DNA of 64,000 bases from positions 164,415,434 through 164,479,433 of the forward strand of contig JAVMKO010000001.1 of the NCBI GenBank assembly GCA_032164245.1. Reading direction: 5' to 3'. Every line of letters begins with the position of its first letter. Position 1 is the first letter of the stretch. The notes beneath the pieces are model-generated. The model was not told the origin of the DNA. It did not search any database and worked only from the letters and a program-made list of their open reading frames with translations. A program made the translations under genes and the position numbers. Source of the DNA: Sternotherus odoratus. Its lineage: Eukaryota; Chordata; Testudines; Kinosternidae. Below, piece by piece: positions 31,901 through 43,690 of this stretch.

Positions 31901-32886
31901 CTTTCTCTGGAAAGAGCACATGATGAGCACATAATAACCCATAGTTCAAAACACTGGTTGATGGCAGCAGTTAACACCTTCCAGCAGAAGAATATCTATC
32001 CCCCTCACCCCAGTCTCAGCTCTACCATTCAATCCAACGCAGTTTAAAAGGTTGACACTCTGAATGTCTTATGTCCCAGACAGAAAGACATAAGAATGGA
32101 GGAGTCATGCAGGGATTGGGGGACCCTGACCTGGCGCAAGAAGGGAATGAGGTTACACAGGAGCCCTGAGATACGGGTGCGGGTTACAGGAGGAATCCCT
32201 GAAATAGAAGGAGAATGACACAGGCAGTTTGGAGGGCAGCAAGAGGAAGCTGGAGGGATGCAAGGAACCCCTGGTGTGTGCAATGCTTGTGGCCCCCTCT
32301 CTTTTTTCTGGGAAATTAAAATTTTCTAATGTTTTGGCCAGTTCCACTAATATATAACCTCAGAGTTCCGGATTGTTGCTGGCTGCATATAAAGGATTTC
32401 TTATTTGCCAGTGAGTTTGGCTTCCTCTCGTTGGAATTTTTTATTGAACACCAGAGGTATATGTTCCTAAACAAAAAATACATACTGACACACTTTTTAA
32501 AATGGTTTATGGTATCTATATACTATAGCTGTATTTGATTTATTGGCATTATGAGTTCCCAGCTTGTTTGGCAGCCCTATTTAATAAGATGCAGCTTGGT
32601 GGTATGTTTTAAGTTATAACCTACAGAATACAGTATACTGTATTAAGCCACTCCTGCTTTTCACACCATTCACTTTTCCTCTCATTTATTACATTCCACT
32701 TATAAAGAACTTTTCTGACACTGTTTAGATGCTCTGGAATGTTGTTACATGGCAATAGCAAACTTGTGATAGGATTGATTGTCATTACTTCCATAAATAG
32801 ATTAATACTGTAGTTAGTTATCGAGTTGGAAATACGGCATTTCAAAATTTAACGTAGAAGGGCCAGATTTTCGAAAATGCCTAGAA

Positions 32887-33182
32887 CAGGGGTCGGTAAC
32901 CTTTCAGAAGTGGTGTGCTGAGTCTTCATTTATTCACTCTAATTTAAGCTTTTGTGTGCCAGTAATACATTTAAACATCTTTAGAAGGTCTCTTTCTATA
33001 AGTCAACAATATAGAACTAAACTATTGTTGTATGTAAAGTAAATAAGGTTTTTAAAATTAAATTAAAATGCAGAGCCCCCCCCCCCCCCAGACCGGTGGC
33101 CAGGACCTGCGCAGTGTGTGTGCCACTGAAAATCAGCTCGTGTGCCACATTCGACACCCGTGCCATAAATTGCCTACCCCTG
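32887..33182. mobile_element. Short hAT-type element, family E copy 2
   Basis: Starts CAGGGGTCGGTAACCTTTCA and ends AATTGCCTACCCCTG. Perfect 8-bp duplication GCCTAGAA at 32879-32886 and 33183-33190. Same family and orientation as 27526-27818. Confidence 0.93.
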
Positions 33183-34091
33183 GCCTAGAATTTAATTGCT
33201 GAGCACTAATGAAACTTTGGTCCAGAGTAACCAAATGTTACTTACAAAACTCCTACGTAGCCCAGGAATTTTATTTCAAGTAATTGTATCATTTAAGAAA
33301 ATAAAAAGGTATCTGGGGGAGGGAACCCTGAAAAACTAGTGCTTTTCTAATCAGGAGGATTACAGGTAAAGGATGGCTACTCTCCATTTGTCTCTAACTG
33401 AAGTCTTGTAGACCAGCTAGTCTTTCATAAAAGTAGTATTCCTTAGTATTGCACCTTACTAATCATAGATTTGACTAGCGCATGTGCATCCATAGATTAT
33501 ACTGCACTATTTTCCAGCATAGGCGTTGGAAAACAATGCTGCTTCTCTCGTCTATTACCCCTCCCCACAATATGGAAGGAAGGGAGGTAATCTTGGGGAT
33601 TTGAGCTTTGTTAGTGTCAGCGCCGGCTCTAGGTTTCCCCCCCTCCACCCCCAAGCAAAAAAAATGTTGGACGCCCCCTTTCCTCCACCCTTTTTTGGCT
33701 TTTATACTTGTTTACACTTTGTAATGTGTGTTTGGGGGGGGGGGGTTTGACTGTTTAAAAAAAAATAAAAATGAAAACAGAATTTGTAGTTAGAATAAGT
33801 AAATAAATGCTTTACTCACCTTTAACAAGGTTTGATTACTTTGAAAGTTGAAATGATTTAAAACAAGTTCAAACACAAGCAAAATATTCAATACCACACA
33901 CTGAACCCCACTGGCACTGACGCCTGGGGCATCATAAAGCAAAACCTTCCCTGCTAAACCTTGCAATCAGAGCCTCCCCATGCCCATTATACCCGCCGCC
34001 CCTGGGTTAGGGCAAAGGTTCAGAGTGGAGGACAGTGAGGGGAGAGACAGGCTTCAGTAAGGAATCCTGGGTTAGGTAGGGTATACTGAAG

Positions 34092-36390
34092 CATAGTTAC
34101 CCACATTGTATTTCAAAAATATGGGACCATGTTCATAGTGTGTATGCACACACAAACACAGGCCCCCGTACAACATCACAGAGAAATGCTGCTGTGTTTT
34201 TTCAGGGATGGCCACCTGCAAAACTTGGTGACTAGTTTACATTTTATTTTTATGGTTAAGCAGTACTCACCTATGGTCACTAGGGATATTTCTTGCTGCT
34301 TTTTGCAGCACTCAGCAGCTCTTGACCCTTTAGCAGGGAGATGAAGAAATCTTTGCAGGATAACTGGAAGTTTATGAAAATTTGGAGTTTCTTTTCTTTA
34401 AATTTGTACTACATCTGTTCCATTCATCAGACCATTCCCCATCAAAGAAAAAATCATCTCTACAAATGCATTTGATCCTGGTATGCTAAGTACAAACAAC
34501 AAAATTTTTAATATGCTTTTCAGGGGGTTTTTCACACTTCTGAAAGACATCCATCCACTTTTCATTGTTTTGGAAATGTCATTTCCTGATGTTTCAATCA
34601 CATCTCAAATAGTGCAGAATTCCTGACAGAGATAATCCATGTTTATGATTTCTTTCATTTGAAGTGCTCCTGTTACGTCCTCAAGATACGAGAAACTAAG
34701 CTTCTTGTAAAGGCCACTGGCTTCATCATGTTGTCAGAAGAGAAACAGAACCAATTGTCAATGTACAAAAGCACGGCGTCATAAAGCTTAATAAAGTCTT
34801 GCTTTCCCTTCACATTTTGTGCTGCTGGTAGTTTTCCCATCAATTGTTTGGCTTGGAATGAATTTTTAAAAACCGTCTTTCTGATTAAGCATCTTCATCT
34901 TAAAACAGTACATCTTTTCACCTATGTCAACAATGTTTTGATTCCTCTAACTTCCTCACATGTTCGTCAGACACAAGCCATGTTGTGGAAAAAATACATG
35001 TAGATTTCCACAATGCAGATCTACTCCCCATTTTCGGTGAAAAATGTCTTTAAAGCTATTGGGTGAGATTTCCCTAGTCACCTGAAGTAGGCCATACTTG
35101 CTGGCCAGTTTCTCAAAAGTCAGTCAACTGCTAGGTTATGGGGGAGCCATCTTGTACTCAGATGTTGCTGTACTTCTTTCCTTTCAACAAACTCAGAAAA
35201 ACTTTTGTGTTCTCTGCACTTTGTGGACACACAAAAATGGTTGTAAATTTTCAATATAATTTCTCTGTCTGATCAATAGCATGTTGGCAAATTATTGTGG
35301 GCTTCATATGCAGGGCAGTTCGCCTTCAGAATGTGGTCATCATCAATACATAACTGAGGTACTGAGCTGTGCTTGCCATAGTTCACATTTGCATTGTCAT
35401 TAGAGTATGCAGTAATACAATTTACTTTAAGATAGTGTTTTCTAGACAGCTTTTTACAGCAGGATGAATGCCTCTCTCATATTCATCACAGTCTTCATAA
35501 AAATTGAACAATTTGCACTGAACTCATGTGACATGGTTGAGTATCACAAGCACATTAGCACATCTCTCTGTTCCCTTTACTTGAGGCACTCACGGGATGT
35601 TCTGGTGGTGATGGTCATAAATCCTGTAAACAACCCCTCGCAGAAGTGGAGGCCAAAACACTGTTCACTAATAGCTCTGCCTTGGTTCTTGCACAAGACA
35701 ATTTTTTAACCATATTTCAATTGCAAGCTTGTTGCCATTGACCATGCTGTTGCAACGCAGGTTATGTGTTTAACTGTATGGTAAAAGGTGGCAATTTCCT
35801 ATGTTGCAATTCTGTCACTTCTAGTGTTTGCAGTCACAAAACATTTGCTAATAGTTGTCATACTTTGGCCAGTGTGCTTTCTTATGTCTATCAGTTGCTG
35901 TAATGCTGCCTTAGATCAGTTTCACCTCTATGCCCAATAGCAAATTCATGTACAAAAGGCTTTACCAGAACTGCCACTGTTGTACTTATTCTCATTGACA
36001 TATATATCTATACAACCCCATTTTTTCTTGTTTAAGCCCAGGACTGTCTGAAGTTCCTGCTATTTCACTCACCCTGCTGAATCTGTTTACCTGATGTGTG
36101 TAAATGGTGCTGCAGCTAATGTTAGCCAGTAGGTAGGCAAAATTTCCATTTATTAATTCAACTTAAGTAGGTATGTTGGTTCAGTAAATCATGGAATTGA
36201 TTCTGTACTACATTGCCTAGTTTTAGAAACTTAATATCATTGGAAAATAAGGTAATAAAAAAAACTGGCTTGCAATATTTGCAGAGGGATATTATTTTTA
36301 ATATATCAAAATACAGGATCTTGTCCTAATTTAGTATGGGACAGGCAATTTTAAAATCTAAGTTATATTATAAGATTGTTGGCAGCCCTA
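34092..36390 (-). mobile_element. 2.3-kb hAT transposon relic with transposase pseudogene
   Basis: Flanks TACTGAAG (34084-34091) and CACTGAAG (36391-36398) match at 7 of 8. The right end, read inverted, is TAGGGCTGCCAACAATCT; the left end is more diverged. Inside, the minus strand carries a decayed hAT transposase: about 35400-35330 reads NDNANVNYGKHSSVPQL, near 35310 KANCPAYEAHNNLPTCY, near 35140 STRWLPHNLAVD, near 34760 AVLLYIDNWFCFSSDN, and 34601-34398 ends in LSIPGSNAFVEMIFSLM, the hAT C-terminal dimerisation domain. Many stops and frameshifts. Confidence 0.75.
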
Positions 36391-37513
36391 CACTGAAGTA
36401 TGTTTTAGCAGAAAAAGGGGTTAGTGAGTGAGGAACTGGAGAGCAGAAATTTGGAAGGAGGGGCAAGGGAGGAGTTGTCTGGGGAGCAGGAGGTGCTTGC
36501 AGCCTTTTTGGTGGTCGGGTATTGAAGGAAACTTACACTGACAGGAGGCTCTCAGCCTTATGAGGATCCTTCTCCCTCATGGGCACCGGGTGCTTGGTGA
36601 TCCATTACAAGTGAGTTGTTTTTTCCTCATCTTCCAAACACAGAGGCTGCTCTTTTTTCACCCCACCCCATCCTAGCCCAGCCTATCTTTGTGGCTTCAC
36701 AGCGTGCTTGTCAGCAGGTGGCGCTGCTGCCCACTCTATTCCCCAGTGTTTCACCTCCACTCCAAGATAAGCAGCAGCAGGTTCCTCTAGTCTAGGCCTG
36801 CGTTCTGCAAAGTCTTTGCTCCACGGCCCCTTTTCCCTGTCCCACCTCCAGTCGTGGCCCCCGGGGTATGTCCGCCGAAACGCCATGGAATAGAAAGCTT
36901 CTGCTTTCTTTCTGCGGGACAAAAATGGACCACAGCTTCGGCCTCCCGGGCAGGATCAGTGGCAGTGCCGGGGTCTCGCACTCCCCCGGGGATGCGCGCG
37001 CTCAACTTTGAAGACCACTGTTCTAGGCCACTGGCTTTGAACACGCAGTCCGGGCCCGCAGACTTTGTCTAAGATTTCCATTTGAACATTTTTATGGGTG
37101 GGCACATGAAAAAAGCCACTGCTTTAGGTGTCCCCACGCTCTAGCTCAGGCAGGAGTTTTTTCCATTACACTTTGTTCTGTTCTCCCTCTCCTTGGTGTC
37201 CCCACTGTGGGGAGAGGATTTTGAGAACAGGAATCTGCAGGAAATGGTTATTTGAGGACCAATCTGTCAGGGTAGCAGCTCAGCTAAGAGCAAAGTGGCT
37301 CTAACGCACACCCCAGCTGCGCAGTAATGTACCAGTTTCCTCCCACTCTGCAGCACTGTGGCAGGCCAGCTGAAAGCTGTTCGGGGTGGAGATTCAGCAG
37401 AACCTGGCATTTTGGCAGCGACGGGTCCTTGGCTGTTTCACTATTCTGACTGGAGTGAAAAGTGGCACAATCCAGGAGAGTCTTCAAGAGCCTGGTAAGC
37501 CGAAGGCAGCAAA
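36391..37513. other. Intergenic, GC-rich in the middle
   Basis: Contains a CpG-containing stretch at about 36700-37030 with overlapping short open frames on both strands, none recognisable. A CTCF-like motif at 36711 is listed separately. Confidence 0.4.
36711..36725 (+). promoter_or_regulatory. CTCF-like motif
   Basis: TCAGCAGGTGGCGCT differs from the CTCF core only at the first base, and shares AGCAGGTGGCGCTG with the promoter site at 2452-2466, in the same orientation. Confidence 0.45.
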
Positions 37514-38130
37514 TATAGGCGCCAACTCTGTGGGTGCTCTGGGGCTCAAGCACCCACCTAGGGTGACCAGGTGTCTGATTTTCAACTGGAACACACGGTC
37601 GAAAAGGGATCCTGGTGGCTCCAGTCAGCGCTGCTGACCGGACCATTTATTGTCCGATTGGGGGCATCGTGCAGTGGGGTGGGCAAGCTCCCTGGTAGCC
37701 TCCAGTCTCTGCTGCTTTCAGGAAGCAGCTGGAGCCCTCATCCCCTTTTACACCCCAGCCCCCTAAGCCAGCCCAGTGAAAATGAGCATGTGAGTGAGGG
37801 TGGGGAGAGCAAGCGACAGAGGGCGGGGGGATGGAGTGAGAGGCAGTGGAGCCTTGGAGGATGGGTGGGGGAGGGGGAGGGGCAAGAGCGTTCAGTTTTG
37901 TGTGAGTTGAAAGTTGGCAGCCCTGCACCCACTAAAAAAAAGGGGGATGCTCAGCACCTGCAGGGCCAGATGAATCTTTTGTGGGCTCCGGTGCCTCATC
38001 CATGGCTCGGCCCCCCACTCCACCCAGAAACCCTGCCCCCATTCGACTGCTACCCCCACCAAGTCCCTGCCCGCCACTCGCACAGGGGTGGGGGCAGATA
38101 GGAGGGAGCACCCACTAGCAAAACCAAGTC
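37514..38130. repeat. Dispersed repeat interrupted by a hAT
   Basis: Starts like the repeat at 22463 (TATAGGCGCCAACTCTGTGG) and continues after the insertion with CACCCACTAAAAAAAAGGGG, then a C-rich segment. The right edge is approximate. Confidence 0.5.
37559..37925. mobile_element. Short hAT-type element nested in a repeat
   Basis: Starts TAGGGTGACCAGGTGTCTG and ends AGTTGGCAGCCCTG. Flanks CACCCACC (37551-37558) and CACCCACT (37926-37933) match at 7 of 8. 367 bp, no transposase. Confidence 0.8.
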
Positions 38131-39427
38131 AGGACCTGTGGCAGGACAGACCAATTATGCAGGATCCCTCAGCCCATTCAGACTGCCACAGTACCCAGGT
38201 GTTTCTGCCCTAGGTGTTCCAGGAAGGGCTTTAGCCACTCCTTGCTGTGCTCGCACCCCCTCCCCCCCACATCTCTTTTAGTGGTTTTGTCATCCCCTCT
38301 CCCTCTGAGGGAAGCTCTGATTCCCACAGGCCCTGAAACCAAAACCCCATGTGGTGTGCCGGTTCCCATTGTGTCACAGGGAAGTCTGAGGGCTCTGTGC
38401 ACAGGTCCTGTCCCCTCAGCTCCCTGTGGCTCATGGGCTTGTACAGCGTGGCCAAACCTGCCATTTCCCCGCTCTTTTCATGTTCCTTCCACTGGCTTTT
38501 CCTGAGGAAGTCAGCAGAGCGGGCTGGTCCATACTGCTAGCGAACCCTCTATTCCCCAGGCTTCCCCAAGTGTGGCCTGGTCCAGTCCTTGCTCTTACTG
38601 CTGCTTTCTCTGATTTTTCCTTTCTCAGGATACGTGAGTGATCTACCTCATTCATTTAACCAGCAAATCTTCTGTTTGGCCGGCTCTTGGGTCTGTGTAT
38701 CCCTGTCTCTTTTTTACCATGCCTGCTGGGTGCTTTACTTACCTATGAAGCAGAACAGCCTGACCCATACTGCTAGCCTGCATATGCCAAAATAGCTGGA
38801 ATGTGCAGGTGGCGGTGTGATTAAGTCTTTCTCCCTTCAGGTTCTCCGGGGGGTCAGATCAGCCTATCCTGCCATTTCCATTGAGCCTGACAGCAGCTTT
38901 CATTCAAGTGGCATTGCTGAAAGTTTAATTGCTCTTTCCATCAGCCTTCCAGTTCCAGTGAATGATCTGAAAGGCTGTGATCCAGCACTAAAAGTTCAAT
39001 ATTAATATCAACGAGTGCATCATTTTGTTGCACAGCTGTAACACCGGTTCAGAAAAGCTTTAAAGCTCACAGAGCTTTACTGCAGGAATGAGGGGCTTGC
39101 TGTATAAGTATTCATGCCCAGCTCTGCTCTTTTCCCCTCACCCACCTATCCACCCTGCCTACTCCTGCTTCTTTAAATCTTTAAAAAAAACTTTTAAAGA
39201 GGGCACTTCAATGGGCAGGGCATAGATAGGGCAATAACAAAACAGGTATCTGTGGAAGCAGAATCTTTACAGCTGCGTGGCTCAGTAGGCTGGGTTGCTC
39301 AACTATTTCTGAGGAGGTTAGTTCAAGCCCTTCCATAAGATGCTTTTGTGTACCATGACCAAAAAAGCACCCCAGAAGTGAAGAAGAAGACTTCTATAAT
39401 TTGTCTCTTAGAACAGATCTTTCTTTC
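38131..39427. other. Intergenic, no gene recognised
   Basis: Several overlapping short frames at 38178-38795 on both strands without domain features. Nothing else supported. Confidence 0.4.
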
Positions 39428-39432
39428 AACGT

Positions 39433-40199
39433 TGTGAAGAGCAAATCTCCCCCCTCTCTAACCTGGGGTGACAGAGGGGGTCTCTCCTATGGTCCCTTAA
39501 CTATAAACTGTTTCCCCAGCCTAAGTTAAGTCTTTTCACCCCCAAAACTCACATTCTACCAGTAGGGAAATGGGGGTAATTACTGAGTGGTGGCAGCTGG
39601 GTCCCCAAGACTATGGGGTAGGGAACCTTGACTCCCCCCGAGAGTAACCCTCCCGACCCCTCCCTTTCTGTCTGGGAGAAAAAAAACCACAGAGAGACTT
39701 AACTTCAGCGTCCCTTCCCCCTCCCCTTCCAACCTGAAGCAGAGAGAGAGATTCCAACACAGCCCTCCCTAACCATGGGCTGCCCCATCCAAAGCTAGGA
39801 TTCCTTTGTGAGAATAACCAAACACTTTTTATAACTAAAAAGTTATAATAAAGAAAAGAGAACAACTTACAGCTAATACACTTTACAGATATAAGGCTTC
39901 CTGTCCCTCCCTCCAGATTTCTCCCCCTGAGAGGGTAGTGTGACACCTTAGACCAGGCACAGGCTTATGAAAAATTAATATGTTACTTACAATTCAGCGA
40001 CTTATGAATATAGGAAGGAAAAAATAGAAGAGTTGCTCCCCATAGCTAGAGAGCGAAGAAATAGGTCTGGCCCCAAGCTGGGATGGAGGGAAACTGAAAC
40101 TAACCATCCCTCCCCCCTTGTGGCACGGGAGCTCTTATGTCACCCCCTCTCAGGTAAAGTTAACCCATACAGGCAAAACAGCACTCCACACTTATGACA
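39433..40199. mobile_element. Solo LTR-like insertion, 767 bp
   Basis: Begins TGTGAAGAGC and ends CTTATGACA (TG...CA), with a perfect 5-bp duplication AACGT at 39428-39432 and 40200-40204. It shares the end CTTATGACA and an internal ATAACTARAAA...AATAAAGAAAA block with 62006-62985. No retroviral genes are present. Orientation is not settled. Confidence 0.75.
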
Positions 40200-40204
40200 A
40201 ACGT

Positions 40205-41160
40205 TTTCAAGCTTCCCGAGTCAAATTAAAAATATATATATCCACAGATGGGCTCTCAAAACCATCTGAGAGAATCTTCCTGTAGATTTTGAAGTTCCCC
40301 TTCTCCATTCATCCTCTCACCTCACCTTTGTCTGGATCAGTTAAAAGGCAGTGAAGGGCAACATTACAAACCTTATTTCAGCAGAAACAATTACTCCTTT
40401 TCTTGAGAGGGTTTGGGTTGGTTTTTTTTGGAGGGGGGGGGAGTATTTAAGACTCTTTCTTGTAGGAAATAATGACAAGTTGGCCCACTACTTATTCTGT
40501 CCAGGCTGCATGATTGGTGCAACGTCCATTTCTGCCTGAACTCCAGGACTTTCTGATAGAGATTTCTCCACAGGATTTTCATTGTCCTTCAAGGAAACCT
40601 GTCCCAATGGGCCAATTTGCCTGTGCCACCAATACTACATGTACTTTGCAACATTGCAGAGCCATTGCCAATTCCAGGCAATGCCCGTAGACTTTTGCCC
40701 TGTTCCCTCTTTTTTCATCATTTTGATGGTCTGTCTCATGTCCCTTCTACAACAGGAAGGCAATAGATTATTTAATAGCCCAACCATATGAGATAACATC
40801 TGTACATAATGACCAGAACCTTCAACTTCTTGAGTCCCTTGGCTTCTTCATAATGTATTGCAACTATGAAAATGTAAATAGATAAAAACTAGAAAAAATG
40901 CTTAAAACCCATAATTTTGTGCCTGTGGAAGTTTAAATAGGTAAAAAATGAAAAATGCTTAAAGACAAACATTGATGTCATCTGTGGAAATTATTTTAAA
41001 AAATGAATTCTAAATTCTTATATTGTTTGTTTACAATAGTATCCACTATGTGCTAGTCCCTTACCAAGTCCTCTTTAAGGACATTCCGTGCTTCAAGGCC
41101 TTCCCAACATAAGGCATCTAATGATTAAAACTGCCACCTACATTTGAGCAAAATGGCCTG
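40205..41160. other. Intergenic, no gene recognised
   Basis: AT-rich. G-run at 40429-40442. No supported element. Confidence 0.4.
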
Positions 41161-41162
41161 GA

Positions 41163-41300
41163 ACCTCATAGACTTATAGACTTTAAGGACAGAAGGAACC
41201 ATCATAATCATCTAGTCAGACCACCTGCACATTACAGGCCACAGAACCTCAGCCACCCACTCCTGTACTAGGCAGAGGTCAGGGGTCTGAGTTCCTGAAG
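41163..41300. repeat. Dispersed repeat fragment
   Basis: The segment ATAGACTTTAAGGACAGAAG, then GAACCATCATAATCATCTAG, recurs in diverged form at about 44190-44280 (AGATTTTAATGCCAGAAGGA, ATTATCTAG, CACAGG). Family not named; possibly CR1-related. Confidence 0.5.
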
Positions 41301-43020
41301 TCCTCGCATCATGGTTTAAAGACTTCAGGTTACAGAGAATCCACCATTTACAATGAGACATTTTGCCTTCCTTAAGCTTGAATATTCAGGAGAGCTCATA
41401 GGTTTCTTGCTTGAATCTAAAACTTGTCCACAATTCTGAATGTTTTCAAGAGATTCTGAGAACCTGAATTTCATGGTGCTCTTAAAAGGACAAGAATCCC
41501 ATTTTGTTTTTCCTGGTTGCAATTACATGGAACAGAAAACATATTACGTTGGTGGGGGAGGGAGCTTTATTCATCTGGAATCCTCATGTCCAATTTTTTT
41601 CCAGATAAAGTGAGTCTCAGGCCTGCACCAGATTTTTCTATTTTGTCTCACTTGTGATCCAAGCCCTTCCACATGTATGTTTTAAATATGATTAGGATTG
41701 AAAATTGTGTTGACGCAAAGCATTCCTAAAAGAAAATGGGATGCAATTTTATAATTAGACAGGTGACCACGGTAGAAGTGCAAAGCATCCATATTCACCA
41801 TTTCTAGATGGGATAAATTCAGGAGCTTGTCAGGCCTACACATTTTTATAAAAGATCCCCTTCCTGCGAGAACTCACTCAGTCAGGCGTTTGGTCATTTC
41901 CTGAGTAGAACAGTACAGTACTTCATTCAAGTAATTTTGTCTTCCGGCTACCTGGTTTTCAGTGCATTTTTTTATTGCTTTCAAATAGCTACGTCGTTGT
42001 CTGTTCTGACTTTTGGACATACAGCTCTGCAGTCTCTCTTGGTTTGTAACCCTTCATATAGAAGGGAAAAAATAAGAAAGAAAAAAGACAAAAATAAACA
42101 AACATCCTCAACTAAAAGGTGCTTTTACTTTGTTCATTTTTCTCTATCTTTTAAGCTTCCCTCAATTTGTGGAGAGTTTAGTTTTACTACTGCCTACATT
42201 CCAGTTGTCTGGGGATCACAGAACACCAGGTCTTCAGGAGGGAGAAAAGTAAAATTTACTTACCCTTCTGTGATTTGTCCTTTTCTGAAATGGGCACCAG
42301 GTGCCAATGAGACCCCACTCAGGGTGTCAGCTAATTTGCATTACCTTTCAGTTGGAGGGAAATATGTTAATCCTTTCTTTTGGATCCCTTCCTTATTGCC
42401 TTTTTTCCCTTTTCTGCAGAGAGAGATGGAGAGAAATATTGGGATTGCCTTGTATTGGGATCTTGCTTTGGAGTAAGTATTCACATCTATTTTTGTAATA
42501 TAAATGAATATGTAGATTAATCACCCTGCTTGGCTATGGGTAATCTTTCATTATTTATGAGAATTTATAGTTCATCTTCTTTGGTAGAGCAGTGAACTGG
42601 GGAGAGAGAGAGATAATCAGCTCTCTGAAAAGCTCCACCTGCTGGTACTATGTTACAAAAATAGAGAGACTATTGAAAAAGGAAGAGATCCTGTGTGCTT
42701 GGAAGATGAAAAAAAATTGACCTAGTTGTTATGGAACACACAGGGCTGATGACACAAAAGGAAGAAGGAAAAATGATGGGAAGGTAAATAAATTTTACCT
42801 GTCTCTTCTCCTCCAATTTTGCTGGTGAAGTTACTCTACTGGATTTATAGCTGCATGGGTCAGACACTTCTTCACATATGTAGAAAAACACCTCTACAGT
42901 ACAGCGCTTTCATTGTTATAAGTTACCATCTGTCACCTCTATACAGTGTAATATTTAAACAAGCTTGCTACCATTTTTTTCTTCTTCCTGCATTGACTTT
43001 TTACCTCCTCTGGGTTAGAG
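41301..43020. other. Intergenic, one long unexplained open frame
   Basis: A 179-codon frame at 41937-42476 has no recognisable domain and ordinary AT-rich composition. No other feature. Confidence 0.4.
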
Positions 43021-43027
43021 GTAACTG

Positions 43028-43690
43028 TGTTAGGCCTTGTCTGTGCACAAATTTTGCAGTGTTTCACTGAAATCAGTAAAAGGGATGTGTAGACACTTTG
43101 ATTTTGGTTTGAGTGACTTATTTCAGTTAAGCTTAGAGCTGTACATAATTGCCTTACGATAAACGGAAATAAACCTGGTGCAAATGGAAGTGAAGTGTCC
43201 ACATACCCTTTGGCACTGGTTTAAGTAAGCAGTTTTAAAATCACACTTTTTAACCTCACGTGGTGCACCACTGTGTGCGCCCCAAGCAGTGAGAGCTGCA
43301 GGAACCTTGCGGTTCTTCTCTCTGTTGCTAACACCAGTGGAGCTGTACCATTTGGAAATATTTGGGGGTAGGGTGAGAGTTTAAGGCAAAGTCTATTCTA
43401 GAAGTGCTACAGTGGCACAGCTACACATTGGTGTAACTACGCTGCTGTAGCGTGTCTGGTGAAGGCTCTCTATGGCGATGAGAGAGAGTTCTCCTGTCAG
43501 TCCAACAACTCCACCTCCACAAGAGGTGGTAGCTATGTCATCAGGCGAAGTTCTGTTCACATAGAGCAGTCCACTCTGGCCATTAGGTCGGTATAAGTTA
43601 CGTGGCTCACATCACACACACCCCTAAGCAACATAAGTTACACCAAAGTATGCGGTAGTGTAGATCTGGCCTGAGTGTGGACCAAGCCTG
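43028..43690. repeat. Repeat-like sequence with TAGGCCTTGTCTGTGCAC and GTGTAGAT ends
   Basis: Two blocks (43028-43212 and about 43385-43690) have ends of the type CCTTGTCTRYRC and GTGTAGATCTGGCC, which I recall as ends of dispersed turtle repeats. Classification is open. Confidence 0.4.

Noticed and set aside
37571..38101. A 176-codon open frame
   Set aside because: It lies over the hAT at 37559 and the C-rich repeat around it; it is compositional.
41937..42476. A 179-codon open frame
   Set aside because: No domain, signal or similarity I can name; composition is that of the surrounding DNA. Expected occasionally in 64 kb.
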